A DNA stretch of 52,497 bases from a bacterium (GTDB taxonomy: Bacteria; Actinomycetota; Thermoleophilia; Solirubrobacterales; 70-9): positions 1-52,497 of the forward strand of contig JAHEXV010000010.1 in the NCBI GenBank assembly GCA_023251935.1. The letters run 5' to 3'. The position numbers were made by a program, and so were the translations under genes. Shown here piece by piece: positions 42,857 through 51,685 of the stretch; position 1 is the stretch's first letter; each line of letters opens with the position of its first letter. The notes beneath the pieces were generated by a model. The model saw only the letters and a list, made by a program, of their open reading frames with translations. It was not told the DNA's origin and ran no database searches.

Positions 42857-45132
42857 TGGAGCGGAACCTCGCGGTTGGTGAACGGCTTGTAGTTGCGGCA
42901 CGGCTCGCCGCGCAGGCCCGGACAGGGGGGCAGCCCGGTCGGGATCGCGCCGGCCGCGACCACCGGCAGCAGCAGGCGGGACGGCATCTGGGACGAGTGC
43001 GCCAGGCGCACCTTGGCCGGGTCGGTGGGCTTCGCCTCGCCGAACGCCCAGACGGGCTGGTCGCCGGTGGGGGCGGCGATCGTCACCCGGATGCGCGAGC
43101 CGCTTCGATAGGCGTGGCCCTGGTAGTAGAGCGGCACGGTCACCTTCGCCCACTGGCCGTTCGGCAACGGAGCCGAGTCGGACTTGCGGAAGCTCGGCAC
43201 GGGCTCGAGCAGGGTGCTCTTGTCGGGATCGAGCTTGCGCTCGCTGGCCCGCAGCCAGCCGTTCTGAACGAAGGTCTCCTTGCCGCCTGGTCTCACCTCG
43301 GACACCGTCACCTGGAGGTCGACGCTGGGGGCCGACGAGCGGATCCACGCCTGCAACGCGCCGGCGCCGATCACGGTCGTATCCGAGCCCAGAGGGGAGC
43401 TCAGGTATGAGAGCGCGTGCCCCTTGGGGCTCTGGCTCCAGTGGTAGTCGGGGGTCGCGCCCCAGAGCCCGCCGGCTCCGGTGTTGCCGGTGAAGCTGGT
43501 CGGGGGTCGCGCCGTCCTGTCCCAGGTGAAGGCCTCCGCGCCCGCCGCCGAGCCCTTGGCGCCCTTCAGCTCTCCCCCGTCGGCCAGGTACCAGGAGCGG
43601 GCCTGCGTCCCGGGGATCGGGAAGTGGTTGAAGGAGCGCTCGTACCCGGCCACCGGCGAGCCGGCGCTCCCACCGGCACCGTTGTCGAACAGGATCCGCA
43701 CCGGGCGCAGAGCCTCGAAGGTCGAGCGAGCCGACGCGTAGTCGGGCTGCTGCTGGATCGGGTCGGGCGGCAGGGTGACGCCCGAGATGCCCATCGCCGC
43801 GGCATAGATCGTCGGGGCAAGCGCCTTTTGCGACGGCGACAGCTCGGGTCTCTGCCGCGTCACGTAGAGCTGGAGGAAGTCGTACCAGCGGTTGAACGTC
43901 GTCGGGTCGAGCGAGTCGATGTGGGTCCCGTTCGTGAACGTGAACCACTTCCCGCTGGTGCCCGTGAAGTGGGACGGCAGGGCCGGGCAGTGGCCGCCCG
44001 TCTGCTCGTCGGTCCACTGGCAGGCGAGGAATACAGGCACGTCGATCTTGTGGACGAAGGTGATCGGCGAGAGCGGATCGGCGACCTTCGGGTAGTAGTG
44101 GCTGTTGGTCCGGATCTTGTTGATCAGGTTGACCGCCTCGGGGTGCAGATCCTGGTTTGCCTCGCAGATCGCGTCGCCGCCCTGAATGCGGTTGTACGCC
44201 CACTGCTGACCGCCGGTCGGCGAGGCGGGCAACGCGTCGTGGACGCGATCCTCGGCCCACTGGAACGCGAAGCCGGTGTTCAGGAGGCCGCCCGGATAAA
44301 GCGTCGTCTGAGTGTTGTCGATCACCGACAGCGGGGTGATCGCATCCAGGTCGGGCGGGCGGGTGGCGGCGACGAACAGCTGGCTGATCCCGCCGTAGGA
44401 GACCCCCATCATCCCGACCTTGTGGTGCAGGGCCCACGACTGGCGGGCGACGGTCTCGATCACGTCGTAGCCGTCGAGTCCCTGCAGCGGCTCGAAGTAG
44501 TCGAACGCCCCTCCCGAGCAGCCGGTGCCGCGCATGTTGACGTCGACCACCGCGAACCCGAGGAGGCTGGCGATCTGGGCGATCGAGCTCTCGCCCCCGG
44601 CCGGATTTGCGTAGCCGTAGCCGGAGTACTCGATCAGGGTCGGATAGGGGCCCGCGTTGACGGGGCCGGGGAGTTGGACGTTGATCGCCAGCTTTGTGCC
44701 GTCGCGAGTTCGCAGGTACCCGTAGCCATCGCCGCTTCCGATCACGCCCGTGGGCAGGGTCTGGTTGTAGAGGTTCGTGCTCGGGGGCGCTGACTGATCC
44801 GAGAGCACCCGGAACGAGGGCGACTGCGCGCCGCTCGGCTGGCGGACCCGGTAGCCGCCGCCGGGTTGAACGTGCCGGAAGACGATCCCGCCGAGCGATC
44901 CCGCCCGGTCGGCGTCGACGACCTTGCCCTGGCGATCGACCAGCTTCAGCCGCTGCCCCGGGTTGGCCCCGGTGACCTGGACCTGCTCGACGCTGCCGCG
45001 GGCCGTGAACGACACCCCTCCCGCCCAGGCGGCCTGGCCGAGGACGAGCAGGAGGACGGCGGCGATCGCGACGATCCCCGCGATCGGCGCCGCCCTGCCA
45101 TCTACCCCTACCTTGGGTTTCCTCTCCTCCAA
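42853..45132 (-). CDS. CocE/NonD-type serine hydrolase (X-Pro dipeptidyl-peptidase family), exported
   Basis: About 759 residues. A membrane/signal helix (AGIVAIAAVLLLVLG) near residue 20 is followed by a hydrolase domain with GVSYGGIS as nucleophile elbow, ACQWTDEQTGGH carrying the Asp and TFTNGTHIDSL the His. A jelly-roll C-terminal domain (VDLQVTVSEVRPGGKETF) closes it. S15/CocE enzymes cut X-Pro peptides, esters or beta-lactam amides. The start is uncertain: TTG 45132 is the last in-frame start before the signal, with no ribosome site. The longer frame upstream runs through the arsR promoter and is unlikely. Confidence 0.8.
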   Translation of the reverse strand: MEERKPKVGVDGRAAPIAGIVAIAAVLLLVLGQAAWAGGVSFTARGSVEQVQVTGANPGQRLKLVDRQGKVVDADRAGSLGGIVFRHVQPGGGYRVRQPSGAQSPSFRVLSDQSAPPSTNLYNQTLPTGVIGSGDGYGYLRTRDGTKLAINVQLPGPVNAGPYPTLIEYSGYGYANPAGGESSIAQIASLLGFAVVDVNMRGTGCSGGAFDYFEPLQGLDGYDVIETVARQSWALHHKVGMMGVSYGGISQLFVAATRPPDLDAITPLSVIDNTQTTLYPGGLLNTGFAFQWAEDRVHDALPASPTGGQQWAYNRIQGGDAICEANQDLHPEAVNLINKIRTNSHYYPKVADPLSPITFVHKIDVPVFLACQWTDEQTGGHCPALPSHFTGTSGKWFTFTNGTHIDSLDPTTFNRWYDFLQLYVTRQRPELSPSQKALAPTIYAAAMGISGVTLPPDPIQQQPDYASARSTFEALRPVRILFDNGAGGSAGSPVAGYERSFNHFPIPGTQARSWYLADGGELKGAKGSAAGAEAFTWDRTARPPTSFTGNTGAGGLWGATPDYHWSQSPKGHALSYLSSPLGSDTTVIGAGALQAWIRSSAPSVDLQVTVSEVRPGGKETFVQNGWLRASERKLDPDKSTLLEPVPSFRKSDSAPLPNGQWAKVTVPLYYQGHAYRSGSRIRVTIAAPTGDQPVWAFGEAKPTDPAKVRLAHSSQMPSRLLLPVVAAGAIPTGLPPCPGLRGEPCRNYKPFTNREVPLH

Positions 45133-45213
45133 AACTGAGCGAAAGCCTAACCGATGGCCCCTCGCCCCTGTGGGCCATTTGCGCCGATTGTGGGGGAAGA
45201 GGAGGGGGCGGGG

Positions 45214-45243
45214 TTGACAGGTGACCATATGGTCACCTATTAT
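45214..45243 (+). promoter_or_regulatory. arsR promoter with a 20-bp palindrome in the spacer
   Basis: TTGACA (45214-45219) and TATTAT (45238-45243) are a near-perfect -35/-10 pair with an 18-base spacer. The spacer is taken up by the perfect palindrome AGGTGACCATATGGTCACCT (45219-45238), which touches both boxes. Transcription should begin at about 45250, one base before the ATG at 45251, so the message is leaderless. The palindrome is the expected self-binding site of the ArsR protein. Confidence 0.85.
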
Positions 45244-45250
45244 CTCCGGC

Positions 45251-45562
45251 ATGGACACGGTGTTCAGGGCGCTTGCAGACCCGACGCGACGGAGCCTGCT
45301 CGACGAGCTGTTCAGGCGCGACGGGCAGACGCTCAGCGCTCTCGAGCGGCGGTTGCCAATGACCCGCTTCGGGGTCATGAAGCATCTGCGGGTGCTCGAG
45401 GAGGCGGGTTTGGTGAAGACGCGCCGACGCGGGCGCGAGAAGCTCCACTTCCTGAACCCGGTTCCGATCCGGCTCGTCCACGACCGGTGGGTGAGCAAAT
45501 ACGCCGAACCGTGGGCGGCGACGCTCAGCGGGCTCAAGAAGACGATCGAGGAGGAAGCATGA
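45251..45562 (+). CDS. ArsR-family repressor
   Basis: 103 residues, winged helix: FRALADPTRRSLLDELF, then the recognition part ALERRLPMTRFGVMKHLRVLEEAGLVKTRRRGREKLHFLN. No metal-binding cysteines. It belongs to the ArsR subgroup that sits next to AHSA1/SRPBCC genes. ATG 45251 chosen because the promoter start point coincides with it; the in-frame ATG at 45221 lies inside the operator. Its stop overlaps the next start (ATGA). Confidence 0.92.
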   Translation: MDTVFRALADPTRRSLLDELFRRDGQTLSALERRLPMTRFGVMKHLRVLEEAGLVKTRRRGREKLHFLNPVPIRLVHDRWVSKYAEPWAATLSGLKKTIEEEA

Positions 45563-46059
45563 ACGAGGGAAAGAGGCCGTGGACCGCCTCACCGGACGAC
45601 AAGGTGTTCGAGATCTACATCAAGACCACGCCCGAACGCCTCTGGGAGGCGATCACGGACCCGGAGATGAGGGCCAAGTACAGCTTCGGGGTCGAGACGA
45701 GCTCGGACTGGACGCCAGGCTCCAGCTATAGCTCCTCGGTTCCGGCGGCCGGGATCGAGATTGCCGCGGGGGAGAACCGCGAGGTCGATCCGCCGCGGCG
45801 GCTGGTCCAGAGCTTCAGGGCCCTCTGGAGCGAGGACGTGAAGGCCGAGGGAACCTCGCGGGTCACCTGGGAGATCGAGCAGGTCGAGGACTCGTGCCGG
45901 CTCACCGTCACCCACGACCAGCTGCGCCCCGGCGCCAACGGCGAGCTCTATGGCGGCTGGCCGATGATCCTCTCCGGCCTGAAGACGCTGCTCGAGACCG
46001 GGGAGCACCTCACCACCCCCGGCTCGCTGCGGTATTCCGGGGCCTCCGAAGCGGCCTGA
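45559..46059 (+). CDS. SRPBCC/AHSA1-domain protein
   Basis: 166 residues. DDKVFEIYIKTTPERLWEAITDPEMRAKY is the first strand and helix of the AHSA1 (Bet v1-like) fold, with GSSYSS, REVDPPRRLVQSF and the final helix GGWPMILSGLKTLLETGE. This fold binds a hydrophobic ligand. It overlaps arsR by 4 bases, so the repressor and this protein are made together; a ligand-responsive module is likely. GGAGGAAG precedes the ATG. A 17-bp hairpin lies 5 bases after the stop. Confidence 0.92.
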   Translation: MNEGKRPWTASPDDKVFEIYIKTTPERLWEAITDPEMRAKYSFGVETSSDWTPGSSYSSSVPAAGIEIAAGENREVDPPRRLVQSFRALWSEDVKAEGTSRVTWEIEQVEDSCRLTVTHDQLRPGANGELYGGWPMILSGLKTLLETGEHLTTPGSLRYSGASEAA

Positions 46060-46064
46060 GGGAA

Positions 46065-46103
46065 GTGGCGCGTTTGTGGCGGATAGCGCCACAAACGCGC
46101 CAC
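46065..46103 (+). terminator. Perfect 17-bp hairpin after the AHSA1 gene
   Basis: GTGGCGCGTTTGTGGCG (46065-46081) is followed by GATAG and then its exact reverse complement (46087-46103). This is an unusually long perfect stem. It starts 5 bases after the stop and has no T-run; it could end transcription or protect the 3' end of the message. Confidence 0.75.
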
Positions 46104-46129
46104 GCCGGCGATCGCCAAAGGTGTTTTGC

Positions 46130-46169
46130 CGGTAATGAAGCGGATTACCGCGACCGGCGTGCCTATCCT
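46130..46169 (+). promoter_or_regulatory. Promoter and inverted repeat of the FHA gene
   Basis: CGGTAAT (46130-46136) and ATTACCG (46144-46150) form a 7-bp inverted repeat with a 7-base spacer. TATCCT (46164-46169) lies 6 bases before the GTG at 46176, so transcription probably starts at the start codon. The inverted repeat sits about where a -35 region or operator would be. Confidence 0.55.
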
Positions 46170-46175
46170 GACCGC

Positions 46176-46859
46176 GTGGCACGTGGCCCCGTACCCGCGG
46201 AGACGGCGGGCGAGTTGAAGCAGAGGATCGACGCCGAGCGCAAGGGCGCCCCGTTCCTGGTCTACCGGGACGACGGGGGGCGGCAGCTGATCCACGCGCT
46301 CGGCGACGGGGGCGATCGCAAGAGCGTCGGCCGCAGCGAGGCCGCGGACGTCAGCCTCGCCTTCGATCGCGAGGTGTCCCGGGTGCACGCCGAGCTCGAG
46401 CGGGTGGGGGAGGAGTGGACACTCGCCGACGACGGGCTGTCCCGGAACGGCTCGTTCGTGAACGGCGAGCGGGTCGCCGGCCGCCGGCGCCTGCGGGACG
46501 GCGACGCGCTCCAATTCGGGGACACGGTGATGCTCTACCGCGCACCGTCCGAGGCCGGGGCCGACGAGACGCTCGCGGCGACGGACCGACGCCGCGCCGA
46601 AGCGCTGACCGAGACGCAGCACAAGGTGCTCGTCGCCCTCTGCAGGCCCTTTGCCACCGGCAGCGAGTTCGCGACCCCGGCGACCAACCGCCAGATCGCC
46701 GACGAGGTGTTCCTCAGCGTCGATGCGGTGAAGGCAAACCTGCGCGCCCTGTTCGAGAGGTTCGAGATCGGCGACCTGCCGCAGAACAAGAAGCGGGCCC
46801 GGCTCGCCGAGCTGGCGCTGCGGCGCGGCGCGATCACCCCGCGCGAGCTGAGCGGGTGA
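46176..46859 (+). CDS. FHA-domain protein with C-terminal helix-turn-helix
   Basis: 227 residues. The FHA domain (about 50-120) has the phosphothreonine-binding residues GRSEAADVSL, SRVHAELE and DDGLSRNGSFVNG. After a short linker comes a helical winged-helix-like part (about 145-215) with LTETQHKVLVAL and NRQIADEVFLSVDAVKANLRALFERFEI, resembling LuxR-type recognition helices. FHA domains bind kinase-phosphorylated Thr, so this could pass the signal from the neighbouring kinase to DNA. GTG start at 46176, leaderless type. Its TGA directly abuts that of the kinase gene. Confidence 0.85.
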   Translation: MARGPVPAETAGELKQRIDAERKGAPFLVYRDDGGRQLIHALGDGGDRKSVGRSEAADVSLAFDREVSRVHAELERVGEEWTLADDGLSRNGSFVNGERVAGRRRLRDGDALQFGDTVMLYRAPSEAGADETLAATDRRRAEALTETQHKVLVALCRPFATGSEFATPATNRQIADEVFLSVDAVKANLRALFERFEIGDLPQNKKRARLAELALRRGAITPRELSG

Positions 46860-48833
46860 TCACGGCCTGATCCGGGTCACCGTCGAGTCGTCGAAGTTCG
46901 CGGTCCAGACGGCGCCCTTTCCGACGGTGACGTCCACCGGGTCCGTTCCGACGTGGATCGGCGGGCCGGCCACCTCTCCCGCGCGGGGGTCGACCCTGCT
47001 GACGGTCGAGTCGCCGCCGTTGGACACCCACACGTAGCCGACCCCGGTGGTGACCGCGGTGGGGCGATCGCCGACCTCGATCGGGTCGCCGGCCGGGGTC
47101 ATCGAGTTCGGGCCGATCCGGGTCACTGCGCCGCTCGAGGGATCGGTCGACCAGACATACCCGAGGCCGACGGCGAGCTGGTTCGAGCCCTCGCCAACCG
47201 GGATCGGCTTACCGACCACGGTCGCGCTGCCCGGATCGATCTTCGACACCGATCCGTCGCCGGCGTTCGCCACCCAGACGCCCCCGGCACCGGTCTCGAT
47301 CGCCGTCGGCCCGGTGCCCACCGGGACCGTGGCGTTGACCGCGTTGGTGCTCGGATCGATCCGCGAAACGGTGCCGTCGCCGCGGTTCGCCACCCACACC
47401 CAGTGCCCGTCGAAGGCAAGGTCGGAGGGATTGGAGCCGACCGGGATCTCGATCGGGGCGCTCAAAGGGTCGAGGCGCAGGAGCGAGCTGGAGCCCTGGT
47501 TGAGCGCCCAGACCGAGTGGAAGCCGACCCCGACAGCAGTCGGGCTGCCCCCGGTCGGCACGGGTGGCCGCGCCGGCTGATCGCCGACCAGGTCGATCGC
47601 GTAGAGGGCGGAGGCGCCGCCGCTGGCCACCCACAGGCGAGAGGGGGCGACGGCGAGGCGGCTGGGCCCACCCCCGACGTCGATCGTGTCCACCGCGCGG
47701 GGCAGCGGGTTGGCCGGGACGCCTCCCGAGCCGCCGCCGCGCGTCAACGCCAACGCCGCTGCCACCGCGGCGGCGACGAGGACGGCGGCGAGGGCGAGGA
47801 TTGGCCAGAGCCGCCGCCGAGCCGGGCGCCGCAGGCGGCGAGTCACCGCCTGGTCGGAGAACGGTTCCGCGGCCGTGGGCAGCTCCGCCGCCAAGGGCTC
47901 GGCTCCGCGAGCGACCCGCTCGAGGTCCGCGGCGAGCTGGCCGGCGTTCTGGTAGCGGCGCTCCGGGCTGACCGCCATCGCCTGTGCCACCACCCGGTCG
48001 ATCCCGCCGGGCAGGGCCGGGACGGGCCTGGAGGGGCGCGGGCGCGGGGCGTTGCCGTGGGCGAACAGCTTCGCCATGTCGTTGTCGCGGGGGAATGGCG
48101 GCTGCCCGGTGAGCGCGAAATGAAGCACGCAGCCGAGGGCGTAGATGTCGGCGCGGTGGTCGACCCGGTCCCCCGCGACCTGTTCGGGGGCCATGTAATC
48201 GGGGCTGCCGAGCAGCTCGCCCGAGGAGGTGACGGTTCCACCCTTTCCCGCGGTCCGGCTGACTCCGAAGTCGGTCAGGAAGACGCGCTCGCCGCCGTTC
48301 GTCGCCTCGATCAGGATGTTGGCGGGCTTCACGTCGCGATGGATCAGGCCGCGGGCGTGGGCGGCGTCGAGGCCGGCCGCGACGCCGCCGAGCACTCGGG
48401 CGGCCCGCTCCAGGTCCAGCGGCCCGTCGGCCTCGACGATCCGGCGCAGGTCGCTCCCCTCGACCAGGCGCATCGCCAGATAGAGGATGCCCGCGTCGTC
48501 GCCTGCGTGGTCGACCTGGACCACGTTGGGATGCTCGAGCGATGCGGCCAGCCGCGACTCTCGCTGGAATCGCTCGCGGAACCTCCGGTCGCCCGACAGC
48601 GCCGGCGAGATCAGCTTCAGCGCGCACTCGCGATCCAGCGCCAGGTGACGGGCGCGGTAGACGACCCCCATGCCGCCGCGTCCGATCTCGCCCTCGATCC
48701 GGTAGCCGGCGAAGACTGTGCCGACGCCAACGGTCACCTGGTGACCGGGCCCGGACGGCGATTCGTTGGTCACCTCTCCCACCCTTTTTGGTCGTCCGGG
48801 GCTTGGGTGCTCGGGCAGCTTGCGCGGGTGCAT
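46860..48833 (-). CDS. Ser/Thr protein kinase with membrane helix and seven-blade sensor propeller (PknD-like)
   Basis: 657 residues. Kinase domain about 44-310: GRGGMGVVY loop (51-59), K73, HRDVKP (165-170), DFG (188-190), APE. One membrane helix at about 342-364. Outside, seven repeats of about 38 residues (VGxxPxxVxxGxGxVWVANxGDGTVSRIDP) would form a closed propeller; this matches the layout of mycobacterial PknD. It senses an outside signal and phosphorylates Ser/Thr inside. ATG 48833 chosen; GTG 48773 is the alternative, still before the kinase domain. Convergent with the FHA gene. Confidence 0.93.
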   Translation of the reverse strand: MHPRKLPEHPSPGRPKRVGEVTNESPSGPGHQVTVGVGTVFAGYRIEGEIGRGGMGVVYRARHLALDRECALKLISPALSGDRRFRERFQRESRLAASLEHPNVVQVDHAGDDAGILYLAMRLVEGSDLRRIVEADGPLDLERAARVLGGVAAGLDAAHARGLIHRDVKPANILIEATNGGERVFLTDFGVSRTAGKGGTVTSSGELLGSPDYMAPEQVAGDRVDHRADIYALGCVLHFALTGQPPFPRDNDMAKLFAHGNAPRPRPSRPVPALPGGIDRVVAQAMAVSPERRYQNAGQLAADLERVARGAEPLAAELPTAAEPFSDQAVTRRLRRPARRRLWPILALAAVLVAAAVAAALALTRGGGSGGVPANPLPRAVDTIDVGGGPSRLAVAPSRLWVASGGASALYAIDLVGDQPARPPVPTGGSPTAVGVGFHSVWALNQGSSSLLRLDPLSAPIEIPVGSNPSDLAFDGHWVWVANRGDGTVSRIDPSTNAVNATVPVGTGPTAIETGAGGVWVANAGDGSVSKIDPGSATVVGKPIPVGEGSNQLAVGLGYVWSTDPSSGAVTRIGPNSMTPAGDPIEVGDRPTAVTTGVGYVWVSNGGDSTVSRVDPRAGEVAGPPIHVGTDPVDVTVGKGAVWTANFDDSTVTRIRP

Positions 48834-48932
48834 GCGCTCCGAATATTGGTGCCTAGCGGTGTCGGAGCGCGAAGCGACCTTGCACAGCGTCCCAAGCGCG
48901 AGGTCCAAGCGCCGGGCTGGCACGATGGGTCG

Positions 48933-50096
48933 ATGCGCCGGCTGCTGCTGCTCGCCTCGACCGTCGTCTTCCTGGACGTCGCCTTCTACACGGCGATCAC
49001 ACCGCTGCTTCCCTCCTACGCCGACGACCTGGGGCTCTCGAAGGCCTCGGCGGGGGTGCTGTCGGCCGCCTACGCGGCCGGCACGCTGATCGCCTCGCTG
49101 CCGTCCGGGTTCGTCGCCGCGCGAGTCGGGCCGCGCCGCGCGCTGCTCTCGGGCCTCGCGCTCCTCGGCTTTGCCAGCCTCGTCTTCGGCTTCTCGCACC
49201 AGGTGGTCCTGCTCGACGCCGCCCGCTTCGTTCAGGGGGTGGCCGGGGCGCTGGCCTGGGCGGGGGCCCTCACCTGGCTGATCCTGTCCAACCCACGGGC
49301 GCGGCGCGGCTCGGTGATCGGCGACGTGCTCGGCGTCGCGGTCGCCGGATCGCTGCTCGGCCCGGCGATCGGGGCGCTGGCCGAGAGTCTCGGCACCGAG
49401 CCGGTCTTCTCCTCGGTCCTGGTGGTGACCGCGGCGTTGTCGCTGGTCGCCCTTCGCATCCCGGAGCCACCACGCGGCGAACCGCAGCGCCTGAGCGAGG
49501 TGAGGAAGGCGATCACGAGCCCCTCGGTGCTGCGGGCGACCTGGTACGTGGCGGCACCGTCGGCGATGTTCGGCGTGGTCGAGGTGCTCGCCCCGCTGCG
49601 GATGGACGAGCTCGGCGGGGGAGCGGCGCTGGTGGCGGCCGCCTTCACCGCCGGTGCCGTCCTCGAGGCGATCCTCTCGCCGATCGTCGGTCGACTCTCC
49701 GACCGGGTGGGCCGGTTCCGTCCCTATGCGCTCGGGATGCTGATCTCCGCCCCGGCGGTCGCGCTGCTGCCGGTCGCCGCGGCGCTCTGGGGAGTCTTCG
49801 CGGTCTTGATCGTGATCTCACTGGGTGCCGGCCTCTGCTTCGCGCCGGCGCTGGCGATGCTGAGCGATTCCGCCGAGGCCACCCGGCTCCACCAGGGGTT
49901 CGCCACCGGGCTGATCAACGCGGCCTGGGCGTCCGGCCAGGTGGTCGGCGGCGTTGGCGGCGGCGCCGCGGCGGGCGCCGCCGGGGACGCGCTGCCGTGC
50001 CTGCTCGCCGCCGCGCTGCTCGTGGTCACCGTCGCCGCGGCGCGGCCGATGGGAATTCGCGCCAGGCGCCGGGTTGGCCCCCACGAGGCTCCATGA
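48933..50096 (+). CDS. MFS transporter
   Basis: 387 residues, twelve membrane helices. YTAITPLLPSYADDLGLSKASAGVLSAAYAAGTLIASLPSG at the start and VGRLSDRVGRFRPYALG (about 249) are standard MFS motifs; RFVQGVAGALAWAGALTWL resembles the motif C region of drug exporters. Substrate unknown. ATG 48933 with only a weak ribosome site. Divergent from the kinase gene, 99 bases away. Confidence 0.85.
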   Translation: MRRLLLLASTVVFLDVAFYTAITPLLPSYADDLGLSKASAGVLSAAYAAGTLIASLPSGFVAARVGPRRALLSGLALLGFASLVFGFSHQVVLLDAARFVQGVAGALAWAGALTWLILSNPRARRGSVIGDVLGVAVAGSLLGPAIGALAESLGTEPVFSSVLVVTAALSLVALRIPEPPRGEPQRLSEVRKAITSPSVLRATWYVAAPSAMFGVVEVLAPLRMDELGGGAALVAAAFTAGAVLEAILSPIVGRLSDRVGRFRPYALGMLISAPAVALLPVAAALWGVFAVLIVISLGAGLCFAPALAMLSDSAEATRLHQGFATGLINAAWASGQVVGGVGGGAAAGAAGDALPCLLAAALLVVTVAAARPMGIRARRRVGPHEAP

Positions 50097-50138
50097 CGCG
50101 GGTTGACCCCGGCGCCGCGATCGAGGAGACTGGGCGCG

Positions 50139-51572
50139 ATGGCGGGGCTCGTCCGGAGGGGGAGTGGATCTGATCGACGGATGAGCTCGACAGCTCGCCC
50201 GATCAGGCGCGCGTCGCTGGCCCTGCTCGTGGTCGCCGTCTCGGCGGCGTCCACGGCCCCCCAGGCGGCGGCCATCGGGCTCCAGACCCGTCCCGCCGAC
50301 CCGGTCGTGCTCGCCGGCTCGAGGCTGCCTAGCCTGCTGGGTGCGCCGCCCCGCAGGGTGGTCGCCTTTCGTTGGGCCGGGGGCTGGCAGCAGGTGCCGG
50401 TCCAGGTCGACGAGCGCGCCCAGGTCGACCTGGGCGCCGCCTACGGCCAATCCCCGGCCGGTGTCACGGCACTCACCTACACCGACCCGGGCACCTTCAT
50501 CGGGCCCGACCCGAACCCGAACCTCGACGCCGACGATCAGGTGGCGCTCATGTCCCGCGACTCGGGCTCGAAGGCGGTCGGCGATCGCGACCCCTCCGGC
50601 ACCCTGCCGGGGAGCGGGGCGGAGCTGCGGGTGCGCGACCCCCTCGCCGCGGGCCAGGTCGGCTACCTCTACCTGTTCAGGACCGGCGGGTCGCGCGATC
50701 CCTCAGCTGAGCGGCAGTACGTCCATTACGACTTCCACCTCGTCTCCGGCGCCTACAAGGAGACCTACGACACGGCCAGCGGGCCGAACCCGGAGAGCTC
50801 GACCGTCGACTCGCCCTACTACGACCAGCACTTCTCCGATCGCTGGATCGACGACCAGATTCGCCTCCACGCCGACCACGCCACCGGGGTGGACATCCTC
50901 GATCGCCACAAGAACCTCTTCGCTCCCGGCAACTGCGTTCGCAGCGAGGACACCTTCTCGAGCGGCGAGGGCGCCTTCGTGATCAACAAGAGCGGCCCGG
51001 TGCGGGCGATCCGGACCTACGTCGGCGCCAACAGCGGCCCCTACACCGAGCGCCAGCACATCTTCTACGACCGCCGCGAGGACGTCACCACCTTCCTGCG
51101 GGTGCACCCGATCCCGGGGGTGATGGACTTCTTCGACTACTCGCCGGCCCCCGCCGGGATGACCTACCGCAACAGCCTCAACCCGGCGGGTGTGCGGATC
51201 AACGGCATCCCCGATGCGCCGACCCCCGGGGCGTTCACCTGGGAGCAGGTGAGTGGCTCTCAGGGCGGGCTGTCGATCGTGAACTCGTTCACCGCCGACA
51301 CCCCGTTGACGGTCGGGTCCTATTACCTCGACGACAGCTCCCCGGGCGGCGGAGCGGAGACCCAGTGCACGGGAGATGGCGCCGCCTACGGCTCGAGCGG
51401 CCTCCAGGTGACCAGCTCGATCCCGAACACCGACCCGAGGCTCGGCGCGGCGGCGCACGTCACCGACACCCGCTACCTGTTCTTTGGCCCGCCGAGCATC
51501 GCGGCCAACACCGGCGAGACCCAGGCGCAGCAGATCGCCACGCCGCTCAAGGTTCAGGTCGCAAGCCGCTGA
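50139..51572 (+). CDS. Large exported protein of unknown function
   Basis: 477 residues from ATG 50139 (GAGGAG ten bases upstream), or 463 from ATG 50181. A basic stretch with a twin-arginine-like RPIRRASLALLVVAVSAA is followed by a signal cleavage region (PQAAAIG). The mature part has aromatic and Asp-rich motifs (YYDQHFSDRWIDDQIRLHADHA, ERQHIFYDRREDVTTFLRVHPI) and looks beta-rich, with a GGxQQVPVQVDERAQVD segment near the start. I do not recognise the family; no catalytic site is clear. The MFS gene stops 42 bases upstream. Confidence 0.7.
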   Translation: MAGLVRRGSGSDRRMSSTARPIRRASLALLVVAVSAASTAPQAAAIGLQTRPADPVVLAGSRLPSLLGAPPRRVVAFRWAGGWQQVPVQVDERAQVDLGAAYGQSPAGVTALTYTDPGTFIGPDPNPNLDADDQVALMSRDSGSKAVGDRDPSGTLPGSGAELRVRDPLAAGQVGYLYLFRTGGSRDPSAERQYVHYDFHLVSGAYKETYDTASGPNPESSTVDSPYYDQHFSDRWIDDQIRLHADHATGVDILDRHKNLFAPGNCVRSEDTFSSGEGAFVINKSGPVRAIRTYVGANSGPYTERQHIFYDRREDVTTFLRVHPIPGVMDFFDYSPAPAGMTYRNSLNPAGVRINGIPDAPTPGAFTWEQVSGSQGGLSIVNSFTADTPLTVGSYYLDDSSPGGGAETQCTGDGAAYGSSGLQVTSSIPNTDPRLGAAAHVTDTRYLFFGPPSIAANTGETQAQQIATPLKVQVASR

Positions 51573-51685
51573 GCAGCATCGAGGGCCGAGTTGCGCTCAT
51601 CTATTGAGCGCAAGTCGGCCTTGGCGAGGCGGGCCGCGATCCCCCCCCGGCCGGATGGCTCGAGGCGCTCGCTAGCCTGGTCCAG

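Noticed and set aside
46953-48932. Apparent N-terminal extension of the MFS transporter by some 660 codons
   Set aside because: The extension is antisense to the kinase gene; the transporter's first helix starts right after ATG 48933.
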